Positions 25,290 to 34,031 are shown, numbered from the stretch's first letter. The stretch is DNA of 64,000 bases from Ornithinicoccus sp045032955 (GCF_045032955.1 NZ_JBJFZU010000005.1:1-64000), one strand, 5' to 3'. The notes: generated from the sequence alone by a model not told the origin. Program-made: numbers and translations.

Positions 25290-25592
25290 ATGAAGCAACA
25301 GGCCATGAGGCGCCGTCGGATGGCGAGAGGTAGATGGATGAAGCTCAAGGACCGCGACCTCCTACGCAAGTACATGGACCTCGGCGACTTCTCCCAGGCA
25401 CGCCTCGGCCGGTACGCCGGAGTCAGCCGCCAGTTCATCAACCAGCTGTGCACCGGAGAGCGCGCCACGTGCACGCCCACCGTCGCTCAGCGCATCGAGG
25501 AGGGCCTTCGCGTGCTCCCCAACACCCTTTTCGCGCCGTCGGTGTCGCATGGCACTGGACAGTCCGCCAAGGGAAAGAGGACGGCGGCATGA
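25290..25592 (+). CDS. XRE-type (Cro-like) regulator
   Basis: 100 residues from the ATG at 25290, 9 bases after a GGAGAG site. A basic N-terminus precedes a helix-turn-helix at about 30-80 (LLRKYMDLGDFSQARLGRYAG, SRQFINQLCTGERAT, TVAQRIEEGLRVLP). It is the first gene of the rightward early operon, divergent from the repressor, so it is probably the Cro counterpart that commits to lytic growth or excision. It could also be an excision or early-gene activator. Confidence 0.85.
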   Translation: MKQQAMRRRRMARGRWMKLKDRDLLRKYMDLGDFSQARLGRYAGVSRQFINQLCTGERATCTPTVAQRIEEGLRVLPNTLFAPSVSHGTGQSAKGKRTAA

Positions 25593-25735
25593 GCGCCGAG
25601 GCCAAGGAGGTCGTCGACCGGATGCTCGCCGAGCGCGGCCCGATCCCCGACCGCCAGCTGCAGGACATCGCGCGGGCCATGCGCCAGGCGTCCGCCCCCG
25701 CAGACCGTCGGGCCCCGGCGAAGAAGCCGGCCTGA
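25589..25735 (+). CDS. Small hypothetical protein
   Basis: 48 residues, ATG at 25589 overlapping the Cro-like stop by 4 bases (ATGA). Sequence is helical and charged, ending in a Pro/Ala/Lys tail. No family recognised. The ATGA coupling repeats along this operon, which supports it as a real gene despite its size. Confidence 0.6.
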   Translation: MSAEAKEVVDRMLAERGPIPDRQLQDIARAMRQASAPADRRAPAKKPA

Positions 25736-25811
25736 CACACCCCAGCAACAGCGAAGCCGGCCCCCGCGCAACGAGTGACCGGCTTCACCGAACGAACAGG
25801 AGAAGCATCCC

Positions 25812-26042
25812 ATGAGCACCACCCCCAGTACCAGCACCATCACCGCGATCCCGCGCGGCACCCTTCGCGGCGGGTCAGCGATCCCGCGCAAGACCTTCAA
25901 CCTCACGCGCCCGCCGGAGGAGTTCGGCCCCGGACGCTCTCGCCTCTGGGCGGTGTGTGCCGCTTCGGCTCGTCACGGCCTCAACCGCGAGGCCCCGGTG
26001 GCGGTCGTTCACACCGCCAGCATCGAAGCGGTGTCGGCATGA
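25812..26042 (+). CDS. Small hypothetical protein
   Basis: 76 residues; ATG preceded by AGGAGAA at good spacing. It has a Ser/Thr-rich start, then basic stretches (IPRGTLRGGSAIPRKTFNL) and a C-terminal helix. No domain recognised. Its stop overlaps the next ATG by 4 bases. Confidence 0.62.
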   Translation: MSTTPSTSTITAIPRGTLRGGSAIPRKTFNLTRPPEEFGPGRSRLWAVCAASARHGLNREAPVAVVHTASIEAVSA

Positions 26043-26308
26043 GCGCCACCATCGCCCCCGAGACCACCACGGACCGGCCGCGCATCATGGCCGACCAAGA
26101 CGCCGAGGCCGTCGGCGCCGGCGTGCTGGGCCACCTCCTGGCCGCCCGCACCGGCTACCCCGTCACCATCCACGGCGACGTCTGGCGCATCACCGAGGTC
26201 AAGCCCATCCGCGACGGACTCCTCGTCACCATCGAGGACCCCGACACCGGCCGGAAGGTCTACACCACCGCCCTCATCGCGGCGCACGGGATCGAGGTGC
26301 GCGCATGA
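26039..26308 (+). CDS. Small hypothetical protein
   Basis: 89 residues from the ATG at 26039. The second half looks like a small beta-barrel: YPVTIHGDVWRITEVKPIRDG, LLVTIEDPDTGRKVYTTALI. It is coupled by ATGA overlap to both neighbours. No named family; a nucleic-acid-binding fold is possible but unproven. Confidence 0.62.
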   Translation: MSATIAPETTTDRPRIMADQDAEAVGAGVLGHLLAARTGYPVTIHGDVWRITEVKPIRDGLLVTIEDPDTGRKVYTTALIAAHGIEVRA

Positions 26309-26487
26309 GCAACCTCACCGTCACCGTCCACCCCGAGGTCCGCCTCATCGAGGTCTACGACGCCGACACCGCCCGCACGGTGCTGGAGTTCACGCCCGAG
26401 GCCGGCGAAGACCTGCTCGAAGCCCTCCGCGACGCGCTGCACACCGTGGACGACCCGCAGGCGATCGAGGCGGCGATCGGCGCATGA
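26305..26487 (+). CDS. Small hypothetical protein
   Basis: 60 residues from the ATG at 26305, coupled by overlap on both sides. MSNLTVTVHPEVRLIEVYDA then an acidic helix (EDLLEALRDALHTV). No family recognised. Confidence 0.6.
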   Translation: MSNLTVTVHPEVRLIEVYDADTARTVLEFTPEAGEDLLEALRDALHTVDDPQAIEAAIGA

Positions 26488-26708
26488 ACGCCATCGTCAC
26501 CTGGACCGACGACGACCTCCCCAGCACCGAGGTCCCCCGCCTCCTCGCCCCGGCCGAGATCGCCGACTGCCTCCACCAGCCCCAGGACTGCGTCCACGAG
26601 ACCGACACCCCCTGGTCCCCCGCACACGACTTCGGCACTGGCGTCTGCCAGTGCGCCCGCAGCACACGGTGCATCACCCACGACCAGGAGAGCAGGGCAG
26701 CGGCATGA
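26484..26708 (+). CDS. Small Cys/His-containing hypothetical protein
   Basis: 74 residues, ATG overlapping the previous stop. Contains five cysteines and three histidines in the second half (CLHQPQDCVHE, CQCARSTRCITH), so it may bind zinc. It directly precedes the exonuclease gene, with its stop overlapping that ATG. Confidence 0.6.
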   Translation: MNAIVTWTDDDLPSTEVPRLLAPAEIADCLHQPQDCVHETDTPWSPAHDFGTGVCQCARSTRCITHDQESRAAA

Positions 26709-27634
26709 CGAACCCCAAGTTCGCGCAGGCCACCGAGGACAAAGGCCGCTACTACCGGCACCCCGAGCACCCCGGGCGGGAGTTCATCTCCATCACCAAC
26801 GTCCTGGACTCGATCTCCAAGCCCGCGCTCGTGCCCTGGGCCGCGAAGATCACCGCCGAGAAGGCCCTCGACCTCATGCCGCAGATGGTCGCCGCAGCGC
26901 TCATCGCACCGTGCAAGCCCAAGCGCGTCGCCGACGAGTGCGGCACCTGCCTCGACTGCCTGCACAAGGCCACCAAGCGCGAGGTCAAGATCGTCCGCGA
27001 GACCGCCGCCGACCTCGGCAGCCGGATCCACGACTACGCCGAGGCGCACCTCACCGGACGCGCCCTGCCAGACGACGACGAGGTCGAGCCCTACGTCGGC
27101 CAGTACCTGCGCTTCCTCGACGACTACGAGATCGACATCACCCGCGACGTCGAGGCCGCCGAGCTAACCGTCGCCCACCCCCAGGCCGGGTACGCCGGGA
27201 CGCTGGACGCGATCTACCGGCTGCGCCTCGACGGCAACCTCGCCGGGGTCAAGCCCAAGAAGCTCGAAGGCGACAAGCGGGCCCGCTGGGTCGTCGACAC
27301 CAAGACCAGCAGCACCAAGGCCGACGACGTCCTCTACGACGAGCAGCCGCTGCAGCTGGCCGCCCAACGCAACGCCACCGAGATGTGGCTCCCGGACGGC
27401 TCGATCATGCCGATGCTCAAGACCACGGGCGCGGCGATCCTCAACCTGCGCAGCGACTCCTACGCCTTCATCCCCGTGCCATCGGGCAACGAGGAGTTCG
27501 CCGCCTTCCGCGGCTTCATCGCCGGCCAGACGTGGATGCACGCCAGCCACGCCAAGGCCTGCCACCCCATCACCCCCTCCGGTCGCGCCCGCGCCTCGCG
27601 CAAGCCCGCCCGGACCACCCGAAAGGCGGCATGA
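26705..27634 (+). CDS. RecB/Cas4-like PD-(D/E)XK exonuclease
   Basis: 309 residues from the ATG at 26705. RecB-nuclease motifs: SRIHDYAEAH (His about 109), GTLDAIY (Asp 168), VVDTKTS (Asp 198, Lys 200), and QLAAQR (Gln 217). A four-cysteine cluster at about 70, 79, 82 and 85 (CX8CX2CX2C) comes before the core and may hold zinc or an iron-sulphur cluster. Phage nucleases of this type degrade or resect DNA ends during recombination and replication. It is followed by the gp3-type factor after 3 bases. Confidence 0.8.
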   Translation: MTNPKFAQATEDKGRYYRHPEHPGREFISITNVLDSISKPALVPWAAKITAEKALDLMPQMVAAALIAPCKPKRVADECGTCLDCLHKATKREVKIVRETAADLGSRIHDYAEAHLTGRALPDDDEVEPYVGQYLRFLDDYEIDITRDVEAAELTVAHPQAGYAGTLDAIYRLRLDGNLAGVKPKKLEGDKRARWVVDTKTSSTKADDVLYDEQPLQLAAQRNATEMWLPDGSIMPMLKTTGAAILNLRSDSYAFIPVPSGNEEFAAFRGFIAGQTWMHASHAKACHPITPSGRARASRKPARTTRKAA

Positions 27635-27637
27635 CCC

Positions 27638-28825
27638 ATGCCCATCATCAACATCCAGCGACGCATGGCCGAGCAGGGCCGAATCCGCCTCGGCCAGAAG
27701 GTCACCGGCACCAGCCGCGAGGGCAAGACCTACACCCGCCCGGAGAAGCTCGACCGCTTCCGCTTCACCTCCCCCAGCGAGCGACTCGTCGCCGAGGTCG
27801 CCAGCCTCTACGGCGGCAACGCCCAGCCCTGGGACAACGACGGCAAGGCCGAGCACGAGGTCATCACCGACGCCCGCTCCATCCCAGTCATCGTCGTCAA
27901 GGGCGGCTTCTCCCAGTGGCACGAGTTCTGGACCCGCGGCGGCTGCAAGCACCGCTGCGACGGCGAGAAGGACCCGGCCGGCACCTTCTGCGACCCCCAG
28001 GACCCCGAGCACCTGCAGGCCATCGAGAAGCCGACGACTCGCCTGTCGGTGATGCTGGCCGAGGTCGAGACCCTCGGTGTCTGGCGCATGGAGTCCAAGG
28101 GCTGGAACGCCGCCGCCGAGCTGCCGTCGATGGCCGAGCTGGCGATGCACGTCGGCGACCTGGTCCCGGCGACGCTGTCGCTCGCGGACCGGTCCTCGAT
28201 CATCGAGGTCAAGGGCAAGCCGCAGACCTCGCGGTACGTGGTGCCGGTGCTGGACCTGCACGTCACGAAGAAGCGGCTCGTCGAGCTCGTGGGCGGGGTC
28301 GGTGGAGTGCCGATGCTGGAGGCCCCGGCGCAGGAGCGGGCCGCGCTCGAGGAGTCCCGCCCGGACTACCTCGCGGAACTTGCGGCCATCGACGACCTCG
28401 ACGAGTGTCGCGCGCTCTGGACCCGGGTCAAGGACGCCGGGCACATGACGCCGGACCTGCACGAGGCGATCACCCTGCGCGCGGACCAGCTCAAGAACGC
28501 GGCCGTGGTCGCTGACGAGTCGGGCGAGGGCGACTGGCCCGACGACTCTGACCAGCCCACCGAGCAGGCTCCGATTGACGAGCCGGTCGACGCCGAGGTC
28601 GTCGAGGACGAGCAGCCCGCCACCGACCCTGGCGCGGACCCGCGCGCCGTGGTCTGGCAGCAGCTGCTGGCCAAGGCCGGCACCCACGGACTGGGCTTCG
28701 ACGAGACGCGCAGCATGGTCGAGAAGCAGGCGTCGCTGCCGCTGGCCGAGTGCACCGTGGAGCACCTGCAGGCCGCTCTGCACACGCTGACCACCGGTGA
28801 GGTCCCCGAGGCGGTGTCGGCGTGA
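27638..28825 (+). CDS. Recombination directionality factor (phiC31 gp3 family)
   Basis: 395 residues. Residues 1-230 match the gp3-type factor: MPIINIQRRMAEQGRIRLGQ, RPEKLDRFRFTSPSERLVAE, SIPVIVVKGGFSQW, CKHRCDGEKD, KPTTRLSVMLAEVETLGVWR and SKGWNAAAELP. Factors of this family bind a large serine integrase and switch it from integration to excision. The partner would be the integrase at 21242. The C-terminal ~165 residues, acidic and Pro-rich with a small helical end, are an extension beyond the roughly 245-residue phiC31 gp3. It is transcribed in the early operon, away from the integrase. Confidence 0.85.
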   Translation: MPIINIQRRMAEQGRIRLGQKVTGTSREGKTYTRPEKLDRFRFTSPSERLVAEVASLYGGNAQPWDNDGKAEHEVITDARSIPVIVVKGGFSQWHEFWTRGGCKHRCDGEKDPAGTFCDPQDPEHLQAIEKPTTRLSVMLAEVETLGVWRMESKGWNAAAELPSMAELAMHVGDLVPATLSLADRSSIIEVKGKPQTSRYVVPVLDLHVTKKRLVELVGGVGGVPMLEAPAQERAALEESRPDYLAELAAIDDLDECRALWTRVKDAGHMTPDLHEAITLRADQLKNAAVVADESGEGDWPDDSDQPTEQAPIDEPVDAEVVEDEQPATDPGADPRAVVWQQLLAKAGTHGLGFDETRSMVEKQASLPLAECTVEHLQAALHTLTTGEVPEAVSA

Positions 28826-29592
28826 GCACCCTCTTCGCCACCGCCTGGCACACCGGACGCCTCGCCCTCTTCGACCTGGAAACCACCGGCGTCGACTGCC
28901 ACCGCGACCGCATCGTCACCGCCGCCGTCATCCTCGCCGGAGGCAACCTCGCCACCGACACCACCAACTGGACCGTCGACCCCGGCATCCCCATCCCCGA
29001 CGGCGCAGCCGCCATCCACGGCATCACCACCGAACACGCCCGCACCCACGGCGGAGACCCGGCCCTCGCCACGGCAGACCTCGCCCAGCGCCTCCTCGAG
29101 GCCGTAGCCGAGGGATACCCGGTCGTCGGCCACAACGTCACCTACGACCTCACCCTCCTCTGGGCCGAGTGCATGCGCCACGGGCACTACGGCCTCGCCG
29201 GCCAGCTCCAGGCCATCGAGCCCGTCATCGACACCTTCGTCCTCGACAAGATGGTCGACACCTACCGCAAGGGCTCCCGCAAGCTCGTCGACGTCACCAA
29301 GCACTACGGCGTCACCCTCACCGCCGAGCAGGCCCACGGCGCTGCCGCGGACGCCCTCGCCGCCGGCCGGGTCGCCTGGACGATCGCGCACCGCTTCCCC
29401 GAGGTGCAGGTCGACCTGCCCGAGCTGCACGCCCTGCAGGTGCGGGCCAAGCGGGAGCAGTCTGAGTCCTTCGGTCGCTACCTCGTCCGCCAGGGCAAGA
29501 CCGACGACGTCTCCCGCGACTGGCCGATCCAGCCCGCCCCGCAGGGATGGGCCCCGGACCAGCTGCCAGCGCGCGAGGAGGTCCCAGCGTGA
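28822..29592 (+). CDS. DEDDh 3'-5' exonuclease (DnaQ-like)
   Basis: 256 residues, GTG start overlapping the previous stop by 4 bases. Exo I is FDLETTGVD (Asp 18, Glu 20), exo II is VGHNVTYDLTLL, and exo III is AHGAAADALAAGRV with the acidic residue near 180. These enzymes trim single-stranded 3' ends and can proofread. It belongs to the early DNA-metabolism operon. Confidence 0.9.
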   Translation: MSTLFATAWHTGRLALFDLETTGVDCHRDRIVTAAVILAGGNLATDTTNWTVDPGIPIPDGAAAIHGITTEHARTHGGDPALATADLAQRLLEAVAEGYPVVGHNVTYDLTLLWAECMRHGHYGLAGQLQAIEPVIDTFVLDKMVDTYRKGSRKLVDVTKHYGVTLTAEQAHGAAADALAAGRVAWTIAHRFPEVQVDLPELHALQVRAKREQSESFGRYLVRQGKTDDVSRDWPIQPAPQGWAPDQLPAREEVPA

Positions 29593-29855
29593 GCACCCTC
29601 GCCTCTCTCTTCGGCGCCGTCCCCGTGGCGATCTTCACGGCGTTCCTCGCCGCCTGCGCCTACGTCCTGTGGGCAGGCGTCACCACCCGGCACCCCAAGC
29701 AGGGCACCCCGCCCCGCCCCGAGCAGCCCGGCGACATCTCCCGCCTCGACCGGCTCTCCGGGATCCGCCCCGCCGACCCCCAGCAGTGGGTGCCCCGCAA
29801 CGTCGACGAGGCCGGCATCTGGTGGGACGACCTGATCGCACGAGGAGACCACTGA
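29589..29855 (+). CDS. Small single-pass membrane protein
   Basis: 88 residues from a GTG at 29589 overlapping the previous stop. One N-terminal membrane helix (VAIFTAFLAACAYVLWAGV) is followed by a basic Pro-rich stretch and an acidic C-terminus. Its stop shares one base with the methyltransferase ATG, so the genes are coupled. Function unknown. Confidence 0.65.
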   Translation: MSTLASLFGAVPVAIFTAFLAACAYVLWAGVTTRHPKQGTPPRPEQPGDISRLDRLSGIRPADPQQWVPRNVDEAGIWWDDLIARGDH

Positions 29856-31474
29856 TGCTCACACTCACCGACCTCTTCTGCGGCGCAGGCGGCTCCTCCA
29901 CCGGCGCCATCGACGTTCCCGGCGTCCAGGTTCGCGTCGCCTCCAACCACTGGCAGCTCGCGATCGACACCCACAACTCCAACCACCAGGACGCCGACCA
30001 CATCTGCGCCGACCTCTCCCAGATCAGCCCCCCCTACTTCCCCGCCACCGACCTGCTCTGGGCCTCCCCCGAGTGCACCAACCACTCCCGGGCCAAGGGC
30101 CGCAAGCGCGACACCCTGCAGACCGAACTCTGGGGCGAGGCCCTGCCCGACGAAGCCGCCGACCGGTCCCGCGCCACGATGTGGGACGTCGTCCGCTTCA
30201 CCGAACACCACCGCTACCAGGCGATCATCGTCGAGAACGTCGTCGAGGCCGCCGACTGGCTCCCCTTCCAGGCGTGGCTGCTCGCCATGGACTCCCTCGG
30301 CTACCACCACCAGGTGGTGTCCCTGAACTCCATGCACGCCGCCGGGCTCGGCGACCCCGCACCCCAGTCCCGCGACCGCCTCTACGTCGTCTTCCACCGC
30401 AAGGGCAACGTGCGGCCCGACTTCCAGGCCGCCCTCCGCCCGAAGGCCTACTGCGACAGCTGCGACACGACCGTCGCCGCCATGCAGGCATGGAAGCGCC
30501 CCGACCACACCGGCGTCGGCCGCTACCGGTCCCAGTACGTCTACCGGTGCCCCAACGTCGCCTGCCGCAACCAGATCGTCGAGCCCGCATGGCTGCCCGC
30601 GTCGACCATCATCGACTGGGACATCCCCGGCCAGCGCATCGGCGACCGTGCCAGGCCCCTGGCCGAGAAGACCCGCAAGCGGATCGCCGCCGGTATCGCC
30701 CGCTACTGGACCCCGATCCACCTCGAGGCCGCGGGCAACACCTACGACGCCGCCGACCCCAAGCACGCCCGCCACGGCGACCCGAACTCCTACTACCGGG
30801 CATGGTCGGTCGACGAACCCCTGCGGACGCTGCACACCATCGAGTCCAAGGCCCTGGCCGTGCCCGTCGAGGGCCGCGACGGCAAGGTCGCCCAGTCCAT
30901 GGAGCGGGCCCTGCGGACCCAGACCACCCGCCTGGAGACCGGACTGGCCTACCCAGCCCCGCCGTTCATCGCTGAGCTGCGCGGCGGCGGATCGACCGCA
31001 CGACCAGCCGCGCACCCCCTGGCCACACTCACGGCGTCCGGCAACCACCACGCCCTCATCACCTCCTACTACGGCTCGAACACCCGCGGTGCACGCCCGA
31101 CCAGCGACCCGCTGGACGCGGTCACCACGACCGCCCGGCACGCACTGCTCATGCGGAACAACACCGCACGCGGAGACCAGGGCCAGATGTCGACCCCGAT
31201 CCACGAGGTCGCCCGCACCATCACCACCACCGGGCACCAGTCGCTCCTCACCCCGGGCGACATCGCCGCAGCCGAGGCCCACGTCGACGACGTCCTCTTC
31301 CGGATGCTCGAGCCCGCCGAGTGCGCACGCGCCATGGCCTTCCCCACCAGCTACGTGATGCTCGGCAACCGCCGCGAGCAGGTCCGCCTCGCAGGCAACG
31401 CCGTCACCCCACCAGCAGCACGAGACCTCATCGCCTGCGTCGTCGCCACCCTCACGGACGGAGCGGCGGCATGA
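29855..31474 (+). CDS. C5 DNA-cytosine methyltransferase
   Basis: 539 residues from the ATG at 29855. Motif I is DLFCGAGGSS (6-15); motif IV is the phage variant WASPECTNHS with the catalytic Cys about 74; motif VI is IIVENVVEAADW; motif VIII is QSRDRLYVVF; motif X ends with RLAGNAVTPPAA. About 500 residues is long for a Dcm-type enzyme: a central target-recognition region with two cysteine pairs (YCDSCDT, CPNVAC) is inserted. No matching restriction enzyme lies nearby, so it probably masks phage DNA from host systems. Confidence 0.92.
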   Translation: MLTLTDLFCGAGGSSTGAIDVPGVQVRVASNHWQLAIDTHNSNHQDADHICADLSQISPPYFPATDLLWASPECTNHSRAKGRKRDTLQTELWGEALPDEAADRSRATMWDVVRFTEHHRYQAIIVENVVEAADWLPFQAWLLAMDSLGYHHQVVSLNSMHAAGLGDPAPQSRDRLYVVFHRKGNVRPDFQAALRPKAYCDSCDTTVAAMQAWKRPDHTGVGRYRSQYVYRCPNVACRNQIVEPAWLPASTIIDWDIPGQRIGDRARPLAEKTRKRIAAGIARYWTPIHLEAAGNTYDAADPKHARHGDPNSYYRAWSVDEPLRTLHTIESKALAVPVEGRDGKVAQSMERALRTQTTRLETGLAYPAPPFIAELRGGGSTARPAAHPLATLTASGNHHALITSYYGSNTRGARPTSDPLDAVTTTARHALLMRNNTARGDQGQMSTPIHEVARTITTTGHQSLLTPGDIAAAEAHVDDVLFRMLEPAECARAMAFPTSYVMLGNRREQVRLAGNAVTPPAARDLIACVVATLTDGAAA

Positions 31475-31989
31475 GCCGCCCACCAGCCATCGACCGCGCC
31501 GACCTCCTCGCCTGCCGCGACGAGCACCTCACCGCAGCCGAGACCGCCGAACGCTACGGCCTCAGCCCCGCCTACGTCCGCGAGCTCGCGCACGACCTCG
31601 GCATCAAGTTCCGCGACCCCCGCTCCGTGCACCCGGACGTCGTCGAGCAGATGGCCACCGAGCGCAAGGTCGGCGCCACCTACCAGCAGATCGCCGACGC
31701 CCACGGCCTCACCCGCTCCGGGGTCCGCCAGATCCTCAACGCCCGCCCACCCCGGCAGGACGAGCCCAGCGAGCCCCGCACCCACCGGAAGTGCACCGAG
31801 GTCGGGTGCCGCCGCCAGGAAGCCAAGGGCCGCAGCACCGGCCTCTGCGAGACCCACCACCAGGAGCTGGCGCACGACAACGAGTCACCCCGCGACCTCG
31901 TCGGCGGCCGATGGGTCGAGCGCCGCGGCATCCGCGTGTGGCTCCCCAACCAGACCAGCACCACCCACCGCGGCACCAACGCCGCCTGA
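31471..31989 (+). CDS. Helix-turn-helix protein with zinc-finger-like region
   Basis: 172 residues from the ATG at 31471, overlapping the methyltransferase stop. Two helix-turn-helix units: LTAAETAERYGLSPAYVREL and ATYQQIADAHGLTRSGVRQI. Then a small Cys/His cluster, CTEVGCRRQEAKGRSTGLCE with a following HH pair. It may regulate early genes. The family is not recognised. Confidence 0.65.
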   Translation: MSRPPAIDRADLLACRDEHLTAAETAERYGLSPAYVRELAHDLGIKFRDPRSVHPDVVEQMATERKVGATYQQIADAHGLTRSGVRQILNARPPRQDEPSEPRTHRKCTEVGCRRQEAKGRSTGLCETHHQELAHDNESPRDLVGGRWVERRGIRVWLPNQTSTTHRGTNAA

Positions 31990-32005
31990 ACGGAAGGACC
32001 CACCC

Positions 32006-32569
32006 ATGTCCGGAGAGACCCCCATCACCGTCGTCGGCAACCTCACCGCCGACCCCGAGCTGCGCTTCACCCCCAGCGGTGCCGCGGTCGCCAACTTCAC
32101 CATCGCCTCCACCCCCCGCCACTTCGACAAGCAGGCCAACGAGTTCAAGGACGGCGAGACCCTCTTCATGCGCTGCTCCGTGTGGCGCGAGGCCGCCGAG
32201 CACGTCTCGGAGTCGCTGCACCGCGGCGACCGCGTCCTCGCCACCGGGCGCCTCGTCTCCCGCTCCTGGCAGACCCAGGAGGGCGAGAACCGCACCGTCA
32301 TGGAGATGCAGGTCGAGGAGGTCGGGCCCTCGCTGCGCTACGCCACCGCGGCGGTCACCAAGGCCCCGAAGCAGCAGGGCGGCGGCTCTTCGTGGGGCGG
32401 CAACCAGGGCAGCAGCCAGCAGGGCCAGCAGCAGCCCTCCGCCGGCGCCGGCAGCGCCCGACCCACCACGACGACGCCCGACGGCCCCGGCCAGCCCTGG
32501 GACCCCAAGCCGGATCCCGCCAAGAGCGGCTGGGGCGGCGCCCCCACCTACGACGAGCCCCCGTTCTGA
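32006..32569 (+). CDS. ssb: Single-stranded DNA-binding protein
   Basis: 187 residues with GGAAGGA 11 bases upstream. The OB fold is clear (ITVVGNLTADPELRFTPSGA, FMRCSVWREAAEHVSESL, GDRVLATGRLVSRSW). A Gly/Gln/Ser-rich linker follows, then the acidic tip DEPPF used for partner binding. It coats single-stranded DNA in replication and recombination. Confidence 0.96.
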   Translation: MSGETPITVVGNLTADPELRFTPSGAAVANFTIASTPRHFDKQANEFKDGETLFMRCSVWREAAEHVSESLHRGDRVLATGRLVSRSWQTQEGENRTVMEMQVEEVGPSLRYATAAVTKAPKQQGGGSSWGGNQGSSQQGQQQPSAGAGSARPTTTTPDGPGQPWDPKPDPAKSGWGGAPTYDEPPF

Positions 32570-32610
32570 CCCAGCCACCACCGGCACCACCCACACAGGA
32601 AGGCACCACC

Positions 32611-32988
32611 ATGACCGACCACCCACCCGTCCGGCCCCTCGCGGACTTCATCCGGGAACAGAACCGCGGCCGCACCCACGACGAGCTCGGTGAAGGCCTG
32701 CGCGACCTTGTCGCCCGTGTCGAGGACACCGGCAAGAAGGGCTCCCTCACCCTCACCATCACCGTTGAGCCGCTCAAGGGCAACGACGAGGCCCTCCAGG
32801 TCTCCGACGAGATCAAGCTCAAGCTCCCCGAGCACAACCGCGGCGCCTCCATCTTCTTCCGCGGCAGCGACGGCAACCTCCAGCGCGACGACCCCAACCA
32901 GATGACCTTCGAGTCGCTGCGCGAGGTCGCCGTCCCCAAGGGCGTCGACCCCGTCACCGGCGAGGTCAAGGACGGCACCGATGGCTGA
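32611..32988 (+). CDS. Hypothetical early protein
   Basis: 125 residues, ATG at 32611 with AGGAAGG upstream. Helical start (RPLADFIREQNRGRTHDELGEGL), then a beta-rich segment (GSLTLTITVEPLKGND, ASIFFRGSDGNLQRDDPNQM). Found between ssb and DUF2303, which suggests a role in phage DNA metabolism. No named domain. Confidence 0.7.
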   Translation: MTDHPPVRPLADFIREQNRGRTHDELGEGLRDLVARVEDTGKKGSLTLTITVEPLKGNDEALQVSDEIKLKLPEHNRGASIFFRGSDGNLQRDDPNQMTFESLREVAVPKGVDPVTGEVKDGTDG

Positions 32989-33154
32989 GGGCACGCGCGT
33001 CACCTGCACCGACCTCGCCACCGGCGAGGAGGAGTCCGTCGTCATCACCGACAACCACGTCGTCATCACCGATGGGCGGCGCTACGTCAGCAACACCCAG
33101 GTCTACCCCGGCAGCGGGACGACCGTCATCACCGTCAAGACCAAGAAGGACTGA
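32981..33154 (+). CDS. Small beta-rich hypothetical protein
   Basis: 57 residues, ATG at 32981 overlapping the previous gene by 8 bases. The sequence is mostly strands (RVTCTDLATGEEESVVITD, HVVITDGRRYVS), ending basic (VKTKKD). No family recognised. Support comes from overlap with the neighbouring gene and uniform codon usage. Confidence 0.6.
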   Translation: MAEGTRVTCTDLATGEEESVVITDNHVVITDGRRYVSNTQVYPGSGTTVITVKTKKD

Positions 33155-33157
33155 GCC

Positions 33158-33994
33158 ATGCCCGAGAACACCGAGAACCACGACCTCATCACCACCGCCC
33201 AGGAGTCCGTCACCCCGCACGCGATCCCAGCCGACGACACCGTCGGCCTCTACATCGTCCGCGACACCGACGGCCAGGCCAGAGTCATCGACGTCCGCGA
33301 CAAGCTCGGCATCCTTCCCGCCCACCCCGACCGCAAGACCGGCCAGATCACCCTCACCAACGTCGACTCCTTCATCGACGCCCTCGCCAAGCACGGCCTC
33401 CCCGAGACCGAGCTCTACGCCAACACCAAGGCCGGCACCATCCGAGCCGTCATCAACGCCCACGGCTTCACCTCCGGCGGCACCGAGGACGCCGCCGGCT
33501 ACGGCGACCACACCATCACCCTCGCCCTGCCCGCCACCAAGGACTGGCAGCAGTGGACCGCCCACGACGGCAAGCTCATGACCCAGGCCGACTTCGCCGA
33601 GTTCATCGAGGACCACCTACCCAACTTCGTCACCCCCTCCGGTGCCGACATGCTCGAGCTCGCCCAGACCTTCCAGGCCACCACCAAGGTCGACTTCGCC
33701 TCCTCCCAGCGGATCGCCTCCGGCGAGACCCAGCTCCTCTACACCGAAGAGCAGAACGCCACCGCCGGCAAGAAGGGATCCCTGGCGATCCCCGACAAGT
33801 TCTCCCTCGCGCTGCAGCCCTTCGAGCGCGGCGAGGCCTACCGCGTCGAGGCCCGGTTCCGCTACCGCATCAACGGCGGCAACCTCGCCCTCGGCTACCG
33901 CCTGACCCGCCCCGAGGACGTCCTGCGCGACGCCTTCGACCAGGTCATCGAGTTCGTGCAGGGACAGACCAGCCGCACCGTCTGGCACGCCTGA
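33158..33994 (+). CDS. DUF2303 family protein
   Basis: 278 residues, with AAGGA before the ATG. Conserved core of the family: TLALPATKDWQQWTAHDGKL, QADFAEFIEDHLPNF and LPDKFSLALQPFERGEAYRV-like residues near 215-235. DUF2303 (YfdQ) proteins recur in phage early operons, close to ssb and replication genes; their function is not established. A hairpin terminator follows 9 bases after its stop. Confidence 0.88.
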   Translation: MPENTENHDLITTAQESVTPHAIPADDTVGLYIVRDTDGQARVIDVRDKLGILPAHPDRKTGQITLTNVDSFIDALAKHGLPETELYANTKAGTIRAVINAHGFTSGGTEDAAGYGDHTITLALPATKDWQQWTAHDGKLMTQADFAEFIEDHLPNFVTPSGADMLELAQTFQATTKVDFASSQRIASGETQLLYTEEQNATAGKKGSLAIPDKFSLALQPFERGEAYRVEARFRYRINGGNLALGYRLTRPEDVLRDAFDQVIEFVQGQTSRTVWHA

Positions 33995-34003
33995 CCGCCC
34001 CCA

Positions 34004-34031
34004 GGCCGCCCGGACACACGCCCGGGCGGCC
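34004..34031 (+). terminator. Hairpin terminator after DUF2303
   Basis: A perfect 10-base stem (GGCCGCCCGG at 34004-34013, CCGGGCGGCC at 34022-34031) around loop ACACACGC. No T-tract. It separates the early operon from the replication genes, which start at 34086. Confidence 0.6.
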
